This document shows positions 41,692 through 50,481 of a stretch of 64,000 bases of DNA, piece after piece. Source of the DNA: Rhizobium leucaenae USDA 9039 (GTDB taxonomy: Bacteria > Pseudomonadota > Alphaproteobacteria > Rhizobiales > Rhizobiaceae); NCBI RefSeq assembly GCF_000426285.1, contig NZ_AUFB01000020.1:45603-109602 (forward strand), written 5' to 3'. Within the stretch, counting starts at the first letter, position 1; each line of letters begins with the position of its first letter. The notes under the pieces were generated by a model. It had not been told where the DNA came from, ran no database searches, and saw nothing but the letters and a program-made list of their open reading frames with translations. The position numbers and the translations under genes are program-made.

Positions 41692-43602
41692 ATGCGAGAT
41701 ATTCGGAAATTTGGCGTGGCGCTCCGTTTGTCGATCGCTTTCGGGTTGCTGCTAACCGCGATGGGAATTCTTTCTTTTTCATCAATCAATCAGGTGAATG
41801 AGATAAACGCCAAGCTCAGCCTCATTAATGGCACTAACAGCCAAAAATACAGGAATGGCGTTGATATGCTCGGAGCGGTCCGTGATCGAGCGGTCGCTTT
41901 ACGCGATATTGTTTTGACCGACTCAGATACGGATCAAGCGACCACGATCGTGATGATGAGAAAGCTGCAGACGTCCTATGCCTCCAATGCGGTGGAATTG
42001 CAGAAGGCCGTAAGTTCTGACGATTCCAGCACTGCCGCTGAGCACCGTCTGGTTGACAGTCTGAAGGCATTTCAGAGTGAAGCGGAGCCACTAATTGCGG
42101 ACGTTATCAAGCTGACACTTGATGGAAACAGAGAACAGGCCAAGCCACTCCTCTTGAATGAACTTCGACCCAAGTTGACGGCATGGATTGGTGGTTTGAG
42201 CAAATTGATCGATTACGAGCAAGCATTGAATCAGGGCGTGGGCGGCAAAGTCAAAGCGGCTTCTGACGAGTTCAAATCACTGACACTTACGGCCCTAAGT
42301 GTGGCTGCTTTATTTGGAATAGTCGCGGCAGGGCTCACCACCCGTTCAATCATAGCGCCTCTGGCGAAGCTTCAGCAGTCAGTCCGACAAATGATAGCCG
42401 GCGATATGCAGATTGACCGGGTACTTGAGCGACGGAGGGATGAAATCGGTCGGCTCGCCAGGCAGATATCCAGCCTCAAGACGCATATTTCAGAAAAAGC
42501 TGAACGCGATGCCACGGCGGAACATCATCGACAGGACGCTGAGCGGCAGCGGTTAGAGAAGGAAGCTGAGGAGCGCCAGCGGACTGCCGAAGAGACGAGT
42601 TCTGCCGTTGAGCAAGTTGCTGATGCTTTGAAGCAATTGTCGCAGGGCAACCTGCACATTCAGCTCAATTGGCCTTTTGCGGGGGCTCTTGAGCCGCTCA
42701 GACTGGACTTCAATTTGGCTGTCCGCCAACTTTGCGACGCGATGTCTGAAGTCAACTATAATGCACAGGCAATTGCTGCCGGCGCTGAAGAAATCCGTAC
42801 ATCGTCCATCGATCTCGCGACGCGGACGGAGCAGCAGGCTGTAGTTGTGGAGCAGACGGCGTCGGTCCTGGCAGATATGACAAGGCAGGTGGTGGACGCG
42901 AGCCATAGAGCACATGAAGCAGGGGTACTGGTAAGCGAAACCAAAGAGAATGTAGAGAGGTCAGGCACTATAATGCGCGAGGCTGTTGAGGCTATGTCGA
43001 AGATACGAGTCTCATCGGTCGAAATAGGCAACATCATCGGCGTTATCGATGAAATCGCCTCTCAGACAAACCTTTTGGCCTTAAACGCAGGCATCGAGGC
43101 GGCTCGCGCCGGTGAAACCGGTCGTGGTTTTGCGGTGGTAGCGCAGGAGGTCAGAGATTTGGCGCAAAGGTCTGCGGCGGCGGCAAAGGAAATCAAGTCC
43201 CTGGTTGAGGTTTCTAACATACACATAAATGATGGGGTTCAGCGCGTGCACCAAGCCGGCAATGCCTTAAGCCAAATCGTTGTTCAGGTGCAGAGTGTGA
43301 ATCAAAACGTCGACGTCATTGCTCAAGTCTCTCGCGTGCAAGCTGACGGGCTCAAGGACATCAATTTCTCAGTAGGAAAAATTGAATCAGCGACGCAACA
43401 AAACGCAGCGATGGTGGAAGAGTCGACCGCTGCCGTCAACAATCTCGCGAAAGAGGCAGCTTCGCTTTTCGAGATGTTATCCAGGTTCCAGATAGACGAC
43501 GGGAGAGCAAACAGTAGCTGCGCTGAACAGCCATCGTTCTCTGTGGTCCAAGCATCGTCAACGTCGATCCTGCAAAGCAGGGTCTCAAGGCTAACAGCAT
43601 GA
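41692..43602 (+). CDS. Methyl-accepting chemotaxis protein
   Basis: A 636-residue transmembrane receptor. It has an N-terminal helix (residues about 10-30), a periplasmic four-helix-like domain (to about 195), a second helix (SLTLTALSVAALFGIVAAG), a HAMP domain, a second HAMP-like segment and the cytoplasmic signalling domain. The hairpin tip reads EIASQTNLLALNAGIEAARAGETGRGFAVVAQEVR, where the receptor contacts CheA and CheW. The periplasmic part is not of the Cache type, as far as I can see. Operator site 5 in its promoter suggests it is made when the sugar-acid island is induced. The C-terminus lacks a clear CheR-docking pentapeptide. Confidence 0.95.
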   Translation: MRDIRKFGVALRLSIAFGLLLTAMGILSFSSINQVNEINAKLSLINGTNSQKYRNGVDMLGAVRDRAVALRDIVLTDSDTDQATTIVMMRKLQTSYASNAVELQKAVSSDDSSTAAEHRLVDSLKAFQSEAEPLIADVIKLTLDGNREQAKPLLLNELRPKLTAWIGGLSKLIDYEQALNQGVGGKVKAASDEFKSLTLTALSVAALFGIVAAGLTTRSIIAPLAKLQQSVRQMIAGDMQIDRVLERRRDEIGRLARQISSLKTHISEKAERDATAEHHRQDAERQRLEKEAEERQRTAEETSSAVEQVADALKQLSQGNLHIQLNWPFAGALEPLRLDFNLAVRQLCDAMSEVNYNAQAIAAGAEEIRTSSIDLATRTEQQAVVVEQTASVLADMTRQVVDASHRAHEAGVLVSETKENVERSGTIMREAVEAMSKIRVSSVEIGNIIGVIDEIASQTNLLALNAGIEAARAGETGRGFAVVAQEVRDLAQRSAAAAKEIKSLVEVSNIHINDGVQRVHQAGNALSQIVVQVQSVNQNVDVIAQVSRVQADGLKDINFSVGKIESATQQNAAMVEESTAAVNNLAKEAASLFEMLSRFQIDDGRANSSCAEQPSFSVVQASSTSILQSRVSRLTA

Positions 43603-43676
43603 TCTGCCTCTAACAAATTACCGCAGAATGAGTTAGAGGCGTAAGGAAGCGCGAATGCGCGCTCCGAGATATTCTC

Positions 43677-44378
43677 TCATGGGCGGTCGACGCGATATCT
43701 GAGATGTACGGAGCCAAGGCGGGCTGGCTCGACGCTGAGAAGCGTGAGCCTCACCTTGTCCGCGAGCCCATCGTCACCACCCTCGAATATAGCCGGAGAA
43801 TTCGACTTGCCTCCGATCGCCGGAAAGACGACCACACTGATCTCGTCAACAAGACCCGCGTTCAGGAAATGCCCATTCGTTTGTGCTCCGCCTTCCAGCA
43901 TCAGACGCTTCACGCCGAATTGTTCGCCGAGAACGTCTAGCGCATTTTTTAGATCGACGGCAACGGCCTGGGACACAATATAGGAAACGCCGGCCTGCAT
44001 CAGGCCTGCCAGGTATACGTCGTCTACGTCTCGTGCGGTCAGGACGACAACGTGAGCGCCCTCGATGTCGCCCTTGTCCCAGCGCAGCCGACCGTCTTTA
44101 TCGACGATCACGGCGAACTCGTTGGCATCTGGATCGGCGATATGGACCGGTCGCTCGGCTATGCCGGTTGTTTCATAAGGTTGGTCGACCGCGTCGGCAA
44201 ATTCCTCTCCCGTCGCTCTTCCGGAAAGCCACGCGTCGGCGCCGATTTTCTCATGCAAGTAGTCGTAGACGTTCACGAGTTCATCAATCGAATGGCCGGT
44301 TGCCTCGGCCCAGTCATTGACGATCAGTCGGCCATCCAGCGGCGACATCATGTGACAAATCACATATGGTCTTGTCAT
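43677..44378 (-). CDS. RibD C-terminal domain / dihydrofolate-reductase-like reductase
   Basis: A 233-residue stand-alone RibD-C domain protein. MMSPLDGRL at residue 10 and LMLEGGAQTNGHFLNAGLVDEI near 158 are the substrate and NADPH segments of this fold. In riboflavin synthesis the domain reduces a ribosyl-aminopyrimidine; stand-alone versions act as reductases on other substrates. The gene is monocistronic in appearance, lying 32 bp from the SDR gene stop on the same strand. The link to the neighbouring genes is unclear. Confidence 0.85.
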   Translation of the reverse strand: MTRPYVICHMMSPLDGRLIVNDWAEATGHSIDELVNVYDYLHEKIGADAWLSGRATGEEFADAVDQPYETTGIAERPVHIADPDANEFAVIVDKDGRLRWDKGDIEGAHVVVLTARDVDDVYLAGLMQAGVSYIVSQAVAVDLKNALDVLGEQFGVKRLMLEGGAQTNGHFLNAGLVDEISVVVFPAIGGKSNSPAIFEGGDDGLADKVRLTLLSVEPARLGSVHLRYRVDRP

Positions 44379-44409
44379 TGGACTATTTTCCCCCGCTAAA
44401 CATTCGCCG

Positions 44410-45261
44410 TCAGCGTCCGGCGTTTAACCATGCCGCGAACTTTTCTTTCCAGTCGGGATGCCAACGTGAAAGCGCCGGCCGGTTCAGGATCATATCATCG
44501 GCTGCCCAGCGGATCCGCCTGGCATCAGTCTGCGACGTGACCGCGTTATCCGGGCAAATTATATAGAAGTCCTCGTTTAGAAGACGAGCCAGGAAGTATT
44601 CCACCACCTGCTCGGCGGTCCATGCCTCATCTGGCTTCGTTACGCCCTGTGGCTTAAGAGCCATGTTCATCGGTGTCCATGTGTAGCCTGGGACGAGAAG
44701 ATGTGCCGATACGCGGCCTGCCGTCACCTTCAGTAGCTCGTGCGCCAGCTGTTCGGTCAGTACCTTAACCGCTGCCTTCGCCACCGAATACGCAGCGTTG
44801 CCCGGAGGAGTCGTGATACCTTCCTTGGAACCAAGGTTGATGACCGCCGAAGTGCGGCTCGACTCGATCAGGTACGGCACGAAAAGATGCTGCGCGGCAA
44901 GGACACCTCCAAAATTTACTTCGATCTGACGTCGCCACTTTGCGGGATCATCCCAGGGGCCCGCTCCTTGCGTAATGCCTGCGTTATTTACAAGCACGGC
45001 CACCTCGCCAAACCGGGAGAGCGTTTCGTCGCGCAACCTCGCCAGCGCTGAGAGATCTGACACGTCGCCGCTCACCCAGAGGGCTTCGGCGCCAAGTGTT
45101 GAGGCAACATTCTGGAGCGCGTCCGCGTCTAGGTCGAATAGCGCAAGCCGCATGCCGCGGGCGGCAAAAGTCCTCGCAATTGTCAACCCGATGCCGCTCG
45201 CAGCGCCCGTGACGACTGCAACGCGACCGGGAGCAACGATCCCTTCCATTCTCTCGCTCAT
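44410..45261 (-). CDS. SDR oxidoreductase
   Basis: A 283-residue short-chain dehydrogenase: TGAASGIGLTIA near residue 20, ALFDLD at the end of strand two (NAD preference), VLVNNAGIT near 90, and the SKEGITTPPGNAAYSVAK catalytic segment with Tyr and Lys. An unusual C-terminal extension of about 50 residues (after FYIICPDN) follows the core and may cap the active site. The ATG at 45261 follows AGAAGGAAAAAC; the frame extends upstream without support. Confidence 0.88.
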   Translation of the reverse strand: MSERMEGIVAPGRVAVVTGAASGIGLTIARTFAARGMRLALFDLDADALQNVASTLGAEALWVSGDVSDLSALARLRDETLSRFGEVAVLVNNAGITQGAGPWDDPAKWRRQIEVNFGGVLAAQHLFVPYLIESSRTSAVINLGSKEGITTPPGNAAYSVAKAAVKVLTEQLAHELLKVTAGRVSAHLLVPGYTWTPMNMALKPQGVTKPDEAWTAEQVVEYFLARLLNEDFYIICPDNAVTSQTDARRIRWAADDMILNRPALSRWHPDWKEKFAAWLNAGR

Positions 45262-45768
45262 GTTTTTCCTTCTTATTTTCGACCCGTGGCCCTCACCAGT
45301 GGAAGTCGCGCCGTCGAGCAGGTCCCGCCAGTGCATGCGGTTTTCCATTTTCGATTCGGCTGACGACCGCGGTACAAACTTTCCATCGCCTTCAGGCCAA
45401 CTTCAGCCAGATCGGGTCATTTGCCTTGCGGTAGCACGCCGCCGTTTCATCGTTGGAAAGAGATAGTTTACTCGGCCGAACGCTTAAAGTGAGGCTGATT
45501 GCACACGCTGATGATTACTGCTCACGCATCGCGAACGAGCTTGAGACGCCGTGCTGAAGTTCGGCGGTCATCGAGGGTCTCTGTGCGCGTCATAATAGGT
45601 GGCCAATGCAGATGGTCGGCTTTTGGTTTTCTCCGGGGTCATCTCGATGAATTTCGCTCACGGCCCCGGTCGATTTTGCTCATGTAACAAAAGCGGCTCT
45701 CCCTGACTTTCTTAGGCGACGCCCTGGGACGACCCCGGGCGTCGGCGGAAAAGCAATGGAGTTAAATC
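45262..45768. other. Intergenic region between divergent SDR genes
   Basis: A 507-bp region. Short frames on both strands lack ribosome sites and family signatures. It must hold promoters for the genes on each side. I see no convincing operator. Confidence 0.5.
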
Positions 45769-46551
45769 ATGACAGACAATAAACCCCTCGCATTGGTGAC
45801 TGGCGGTTCGTCGGGGATCGGCCTCGAGCTTGCGAAGCAGTTCGCTCAGAATGGTTTCGATGTCGCCATCTCGGGCTCCAGCGACAAGGTAAGCGAAGCG
45901 GCCGACGTCCTCCGACGCTTAGGCGCCGAGGCCTATCCATTCAAGGCGGACGCCTCGACGTATGAGGGCGTTGAGAGCTTCTGGACCTTCACCCAAGGAC
46001 TAGGCCGCCCAGTGGAAGCCGCTGCTCTAAACGTTGGCGTCGGTATTGGTGGTGCCTTCGTGGACAACAACCTCGATGATGAGCTTCGCCTGCTCGCAAT
46101 CAACGTCACGGGTACCGTCCATATGGCTAAACGTGTCGTCCAGCACATGGTTAAGAACGGCCGCGGCAGGATTCTCATCACCTCCTCCGTTTCAGCGACA
46201 CAGCCGACTCCGTACGAAACCGTCTACGGTCCTTCAAAAGCGTTCGGTTACATGTTCGCGGAGTCCCTGCGGGAGGAGTTGCGTTCGACCGGGGTCACCG
46301 TGACGGCGCTGCTTCCAGGCGCCACCAACAGCGACTTCCACACAAACGCCGGAATGGGAGGCACAAAGCTGGGCGGCCAACAGAAGAACGACAAGACGCT
46401 CGTCGCCAAGCAAGGGTTCGAGGGCCTCATGAAGGATGTGGACCATGTCGTTGGCGGAGATCAGGAGACCAAGCTGCAGGCGATAGAAAACCGGACGATC
46501 CCCGAGCCCGTCAAAGCCGCCCGCCAAGCTGAGCTCACTCGACCACAGTGA
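45769..46551 (+). CDS. SDR oxidoreductase, atypical NNAG motif
   Basis: A 260-residue SDR. The cofactor motif TGGSSGIGLELA is at residue 11 and the catalytic segment SSVSATQPTPYETVYGPSK is near 150. The usual NNAG is replaced by LNVG, a departure seen in a minority of the family. The start follows GGAGTTAAATC. It lies 11 bp before a second SDR gene, with which it is probably co-transcribed. The substrate is not readable. Confidence 0.88.
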   Translation: MTDNKPLALVTGGSSGIGLELAKQFAQNGFDVAISGSSDKVSEAADVLRRLGAEAYPFKADASTYEGVESFWTFTQGLGRPVEAAALNVGVGIGGAFVDNNLDDELRLLAINVTGTVHMAKRVVQHMVKNGRGRILITSSVSATQPTPYETVYGPSKAFGYMFAESLREELRSTGVTVTALLPGATNSDFHTNAGMGGTKLGGQQKNDKTLVAKQGFEGLMKDVDHVVGGDQETKLQAIENRTIPEPVKAARQAELTRPQ

Positions 46552-46562
46552 AGGAGCCCGTT

Positions 46563-47306
46563 ATGTCGAATCTTAAAGAGAAGGTCACCATTGTCACAGG
46601 AGCTTCGTCGGGAATTGGAGCGGCGACAGCTAGACGCCTTGCGGAGAAGGGTGCACGCGTAGTCCTTGCCGGCCGGAACGAGGGACGCCTCGCGAAGATC
46701 GTCGAGGAAATCACCACATCGGGCGGCATCGCCAGCCACCACGTTGCCGATGCGACCGATTTCGAAAGCACCAAAACACTCGTCGCTTTCGCCAGGAGGA
46801 CATACGGCCCGGTCGATATTCTGGTCAACAATGCGGGGCTCATGCTGTTCTCATATTGGAAGGATGTCGCGATCGACGACTGGAACAAGATGATCGACAC
46901 CAACCTGCGTGGCTACTTGCATGCAATCGCTGCGGTGTTGCCTTCGATGTTGGAGCGACGGTCGGGCCGAATCTTGAACATGAGCTCTATCGCTGGCGTC
47001 CATGTCGGCGAGGCGGCAGGCGTTTACGGCGCGACAAAGTTTTTCATCCGCGGAATCACCGAAAGCCTCAGAAAGGAGGTCGGGGTCGGAAATGGAATTC
47101 AGATCTCGATGGTCAGTCCTGGCGTAATCGACACCGGCTGGGCCGAAAAGGTCCAAGACGAAACGGGTAGGAAGATCGCTGGCGAGCTTAACAAGCAAGG
47201 TATTCCACCGTTGTCGGTCGCGGACGCCGTGATCTATGCCCTAGACCAGCCTCCGGAGATCACGATCAATGATATCGTCGTGCACCCAACTCGGCAGGAC
47301 TGGTAG
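46563..47306 (+). CDS. SDR oxidoreductase
   Basis: A 247-residue SDR with TGASSGIGAATA, LAGRNEGRL (an Arg suggesting NADP), ILVNNAGLML and the catalytic SSIAGVHVGEAAGVYGATK. The pattern is close to the general YdfG/serine-dehydrogenase-like group. The ATG at 46563 follows AAGGAGCCCGTT. It is coupled to the preceding SDR and followed, after a 492-bp gap, by a LysR regulator on the same strand. Confidence 0.9.
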   Translation: MSNLKEKVTIVTGASSGIGAATARRLAEKGARVVLAGRNEGRLAKIVEEITTSGGIASHHVADATDFESTKTLVAFARRTYGPVDILVNNAGLMLFSYWKDVAIDDWNKMIDTNLRGYLHAIAAVLPSMLERRSGRILNMSSIAGVHVGEAAGVYGATKFFIRGITESLRKEVGVGNGIQISMVSPGVIDTGWAEKVQDETGRKIAGELNKQGIPPLSVADAVIYALDQPPEITINDIVVHPTRQDW

Positions 47307-47798
47307 ATCGTCGGCGCTGGATGCTGGTCGGTTTTTCAGCGCCGTTGATTTCGAGCCTCCAAGACTGCCGGCGGGCAGTAAGTTCATTCAAGGCTGGATC
47401 CTGTTCGGCGTCTACGCAATCTCACCTGTCAATTGGGCCATCTCTGGTGGCCTGAGGATCACGAAGGCCTTATTGCGTAACCGCGGGCAGCTTGGAGCTC
47501 ATCATTATGTGCGGCGACCCTCGCCATCTCGTCAACCGAAGACCACCGACGAGACGCTAATGTCGTACACGCTGGGGTCCGATCGTTCAACGTGCCCAAA
47601 TCGGGCATCTCGAGATTGACCCATCCTGCCTGCAACAGGACCAAACTGTTTAGGCATATGTTTAACTTCCTTTTCCCGCATCAAATACCCGGGGAAGACA
47701 AGACCAATCGGATTAGGAATGACGGAGCCGTTTGCAACTCCGTCTCGATTTGTGTAAAGGCAATTTTAATTCAGCGCAGGCGTGAGTATTGTTCACCC
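47307..47798. other. Gap between SDR and LysR genes
   Basis: About 490 bp without a convincing gene. A stem with arms CGGCGCTG (47312-47319) and CAGCGCCG (47337-47344) follows the SDR stop but has no T-run after it. An AT-rich stretch before the LysR gene (about 47640-47770) may hold its promoter. Confidence 0.45.
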
Positions 47799-48704
47799 AT
47801 GGCATCGACGCGAGCGGATCTAGCCGACCTTGAAGCTTTCGTCGCGATCGCGCGGGCGGGAGGGTTCCGAAAGGCCGCCGCAATTCGCGGCGTCTCGGGC
47901 TCCGCTCTCAGCCACTCGATCAGGGGTCTGGAGAACCGCCTCGGCGTTCGTCTGTTTCATCGGACAAGTAGGAGCATCAGCCTCACCGCTGCCGGCGAAG
48001 TGCTCCTTGCCGAGCTTGAACCACGTTTCCTCGGCATACAGGCCGCGATCGATCTTCTTGACAGCTTCAGAAGCGGGCCTAGCGGCAGAGTGAGAGTGAA
48101 CACTCTCCGTGACGCGGCCCAGCTGCTGATTGCTCCCCGAATGCCAAGTTTTCGGCGCAGCTACCCAGATGTCGAAATCGAAATCAGCGTTGACGATCGC
48201 TTTATCGACATGGTCGCGGAAGGCTTCGACGCCGGAATCCGCTACGGGGGAACCGTCCCCGAGGGAATGATCGCTTCGCGCCTGACGCCCGAACTCGAAT
48301 GGGTCGTCGTCGGTTCTCCAGCCTATCTCAACGAGCGCGGGCGACCCGAACGGCCGACGGACCTCTTAAAACACGAGTGCATCCGGATCAGAACCGGTAC
48401 AGATCACGTCTACAAATGGGAACTCGGCAACGGCGATCGCATGGTGACTCTCGACGTTCCGGGATTGCTCATGCTCGGAGATTCGGAACTGTCGATCCGC
48501 ATGGCGGAGGAGGGGTGCGGCCTCTTCTATTGTTTGCGGGCACGGGTCGAGGACAAACTCGCCGCTGGCGTGCTCGAGGTAGTATTGCCAGACTGGACGT
48601 CGCAAGGGCCAGGTTTCCACGCCTATTACGTTTCACACCGACAAGTGCCGTCGGCTCTCCGGACATTTCTCGATCACCTTAAGGCGCCGATTTCGGATGT
48701 ATGA
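47799..48704 (+). CDS. LysR-family regulator
   Basis: A 301-residue LysR protein, with ARAGGFRKAAAIRGVSGSAL as the HTH and RLGVRLFHRTSRSISLTAAG after it. The effector domain is of the common PBP-like type, with FDAGIRYGG near residue 145. The ATG at 47799 leads directly into the conserved LADLEAFVAIARAG, so the longer upstream frame is rejected. It may regulate the SDR pair upstream. It is unlike the GcvA-like regulator at 15399. Confidence 0.88.
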   Translation: MASTRADLADLEAFVAIARAGGFRKAAAIRGVSGSALSHSIRGLENRLGVRLFHRTSRSISLTAAGEVLLAELEPRFLGIQAAIDLLDSFRSGPSGRVRVNTLRDAAQLLIAPRMPSFRRSYPDVEIEISVDDRFIDMVAEGFDAGIRYGGTVPEGMIASRLTPELEWVVVGSPAYLNERGRPERPTDLLKHECIRIRTGTDHVYKWELGNGDRMVTLDVPGLLMLGDSELSIRMAEEGCGLFYCLRARVEDKLAAGVLEVVLPDWTSQGPGFHAYYVSHRQVPSALRTFLDHLKAPISDV

Positions 48705-49223
48705 AGGCGGACGACCCTGCGGAAAGGCGCGCCTCTAGCGGAACACCGCGCGGCTCCCGCAACGGCGACCGCAAGGCGTTCCTAATATTTCTTTGCGCCG
48801 ATTTACGGCGGTACGAAACCTACTTCGCGAAGAATACGAGCAGATGGTTGCAGGACCTCAGCGGTCCGGCTGTGCATCCTTTTGACACCGCGACTGACGC
48901 GCAGACTTGCATGAACGTGTACGATAAAAGCGATTCAGATGAAAAAACCTCATCCATTTCACGAAATAATGCGTTTGAAATGGCAGCAAAAAGCGAAGAT
49001 GGTTCGTTGCAAGGAGGGCCTCAGAGCGTGGATCAAAAGCATAAGCTGGCCCCGAGCCCACGATTTTCCTTGGTTACTAGGGGTGAGCCCAATTCCGCGC
49101 CGTTCTTAGATAGAGAAACCATGTCAGGATCACAGCGGAGATTTTGCCGCGGCATCGATGTCTGCCGGGATGATATTGCACTCTCCTGATCAAAAATACC
49201 GGTACTCCCGGCTACCAAAATTC
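48705..49223. other. Gap after the LysR gene
   Basis: About 520 bp. A frame from 48701 to 49189 (162 codons) has scattered rare composition, no ribosome site and no family signature, so I do not call it. It lies next to the decayed dipeptidase fragment and may be an old recombination scar. Confidence 0.4.
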
Positions 49224-49491
49224 TCCGACAGTCATCCTCGATGAGCATACAGAATTGTCTATGAGGGCGTCCAGCACTTCAACATGAAGGCGTCAATCTC
49301 CAGGTCTTCGGCAGTTTCATCCACGGCACGGGCACGACACGGCGGACAACATCATTGGCATTTGCAAAGTCCTTGCTCGCGTCGGACGACATTCCGCATC
49401 CGCCGCTGGAAGTCGTTTTGACTGTGTAAGATGAAGTCCGGGCGCGGAAATCAACACTTCGACGGTGCGAAACTCACTGGCACGCGCTGCC
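49224..49491 (+). pseudogene. Decayed fragment of a PepD-like dipeptidase gene
   Basis: This stretch aligns by eye with codons about 82-180 of the intact dipeptidase gene (7141-7437). Shared runs include GACGACATTCCGCATCCGCC against GACGACATCCCGCATCCGCC and TTCGACGG, AAACT. It carries single-base deletions, an in-frame stop (TAA at about 49427) and loss of the HxHxD metal motif. It is clearly non-functional. Divergence of the remaining bases suggests an independent homologue rather than a recent copy of the gene at 6898. Confidence 0.85.
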
Positions 49492-49516
49492 GAGTTCCAT
49501 AAAAAGTATTATGCGA

Positions 49517-49530
49517 TATGTTATAACATA
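49517..49530. promoter_or_regulatory. Perfect 14-bp palindrome before the LuxR-type HTH gene
   Basis: TATGTTATAACATA is identical to its reverse complement. It sits about 110 bp before the tiny HTH gene and directly before a small frame at 49546. An operator for a dimeric regulator is likely. Confidence 0.5.
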
Positions 49531-49545
49531 ACACAGGGAATGCGA

Positions 49546-49659
49546 ATGGGAGAATTCTTTTCCCAAGCCTCCTCCCGAGGCGCCTTGGCTGCCGCTGGAC
49601 AGGTCCTGGCGGCAGCCCTTTTGTCTCCGAGCGAGGCCGATGAAGCTGACGTCCGTTGA
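49546..49659 (+). CDS. Possible small leader protein before the HTH gene
   Basis: A 37-residue frame, with AGGGA seven bases before the ATG and a 20-bp overlap with the HTH gene. It has an alanine-rich hydrophobic middle (GALAAAGQVLAAALL). The overlap suggests translational coupling. I do not recognise it and it may be only a leader. Confidence 0.35.
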   Translation: MGEFFSQASSRGALAAAGQVLAAALLSPSEADEADVR

Positions 49660-49831
49660 AGCAATATACCTCCGGTGGATATCTCAAGGCAGGAGCCTCG
49701 CTGAGATCGCGAGCATCGAGCAGCAACCCGCCGAGGAAATCCGGCAGAAGCTGGATGCGGTTTGCCGACGCCTCGGCGTTACATCGATCATCGAGGCGGT
49801 CGAAAAGGCGAAGTCCACCAATATCATCTAA
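49640..49831 (+). CDS. Small LuxR-type helix-turn-helix protein
   Basis: A 63-residue protein consisting of little more than a GerE/LuxR HTH: EAIYLRWISQGRSLAEIASI, then EIRQKLDAVCRRLGVTSIIEAV. There is no sensory domain. Small stand-alone HTH proteins of this kind occur near plasmid functions in rhizobia. A perfect palindrome lies upstream and may be its own target. It lies at the boundary between the catabolic genes and the plasmid-type block. Confidence 0.75.
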   Translation: MKLTSVEAIYLRWISQGRSLAEIASIEQQPAEEIRQKLDAVCRRLGVTSIIEAVEKAKSTNII

Positions 49832-50121
49832 TCGCCAGGCGCCGATTGACCTGTCCGGGCCGGCACCGCCACATCAGGCGGCAATGTGGCACGTAAGCGG
49901 ATGGCGCGCACCGACCGGCTTCGCCCATGAACGGGTCCAATCCCGCTCTCTTTTGATGGCGTCCTGGCCCGTCTCCGCATCTTCCACGATCAACCCGCGA
50001 GGGGTCCGCTAGCAAGCTGCGGCCGCTTCGTCTCGCGCCTTCGCGGTGATCGCGCCTGAAGCCGGGCCTTTTGAGGAGCCATCGAGCGGGAATTGGCCCG
50101 CTCCAGCATGGAGCCCCTCAG
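49832..50121. other. Gap before the plasmid-type block
   Basis: About 290 bp. I see no gene or clear signal apart from the GGAG ribosome site at the end for the small gene at 50122. Confidence 0.4.
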
Positions 50122-50298
50122 ATGTCGCACGATCTTTCCCTCGCACAGTCCCACGCCTTCCAGCTCTCCCGCGACCTGATGGTCCCAGTCACAGTCTTCG
50201 AAGTCGACGGCGAATACGGCGTCCTGCCCTCTGACGAGATCGACCCCGGCGACGACCTGGCAATCGTGAACGAATTCTTCCCTTGGGCGGCTCACTGA
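50122..50298 (+). CDS. Small acidic protein, unknown
   Basis: A 58-residue protein starting after GGAGCCCCTCAG. It has a short beta-rich centre (VPVTVFEVDGEYGVLPSDEI) and an acidic tail. I recognise no family. Similar small proteins often accompany the Toprim, DUF1419 and ArdC genes on rhizobial plasmids, which supports it being real. Function is unknown. Confidence 0.6.
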   Translation: MSHDLSLAQSHAFQLSRDLMVPVTVFEVDGEYGVLPSDEIDPGDDLAIVNEFFPWAAH

Positions 50299-50481
50299 GC
50301 CGCCTTTCGCCCGGCTGCCGCTTGCGAGCGACTGGCCGCAAGGGAGGCTTCGCCGCGGCGATCGTCCCGATCACTGCCAGATTCGTCAGTTGCCGGCCGC
50401 GCCCTTGCGGCCATTGCTCTTCGCGGGGATCTGAACGGTGCCCCCGAGGCGACGGGCAAAGCAAAGGCAGGAGAAACGAGA

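Noticed and set aside
45499..45687. 62-codon frame between divergent SDR genes
   Set aside because: Arg/Ser-rich, with no ribosome site; likely chance.
48701..49189. 162-codon frame after the second LysR gene
   Set aside because: No ribosome site, no domain, uneven composition; it lies in a region of apparent gene decay.
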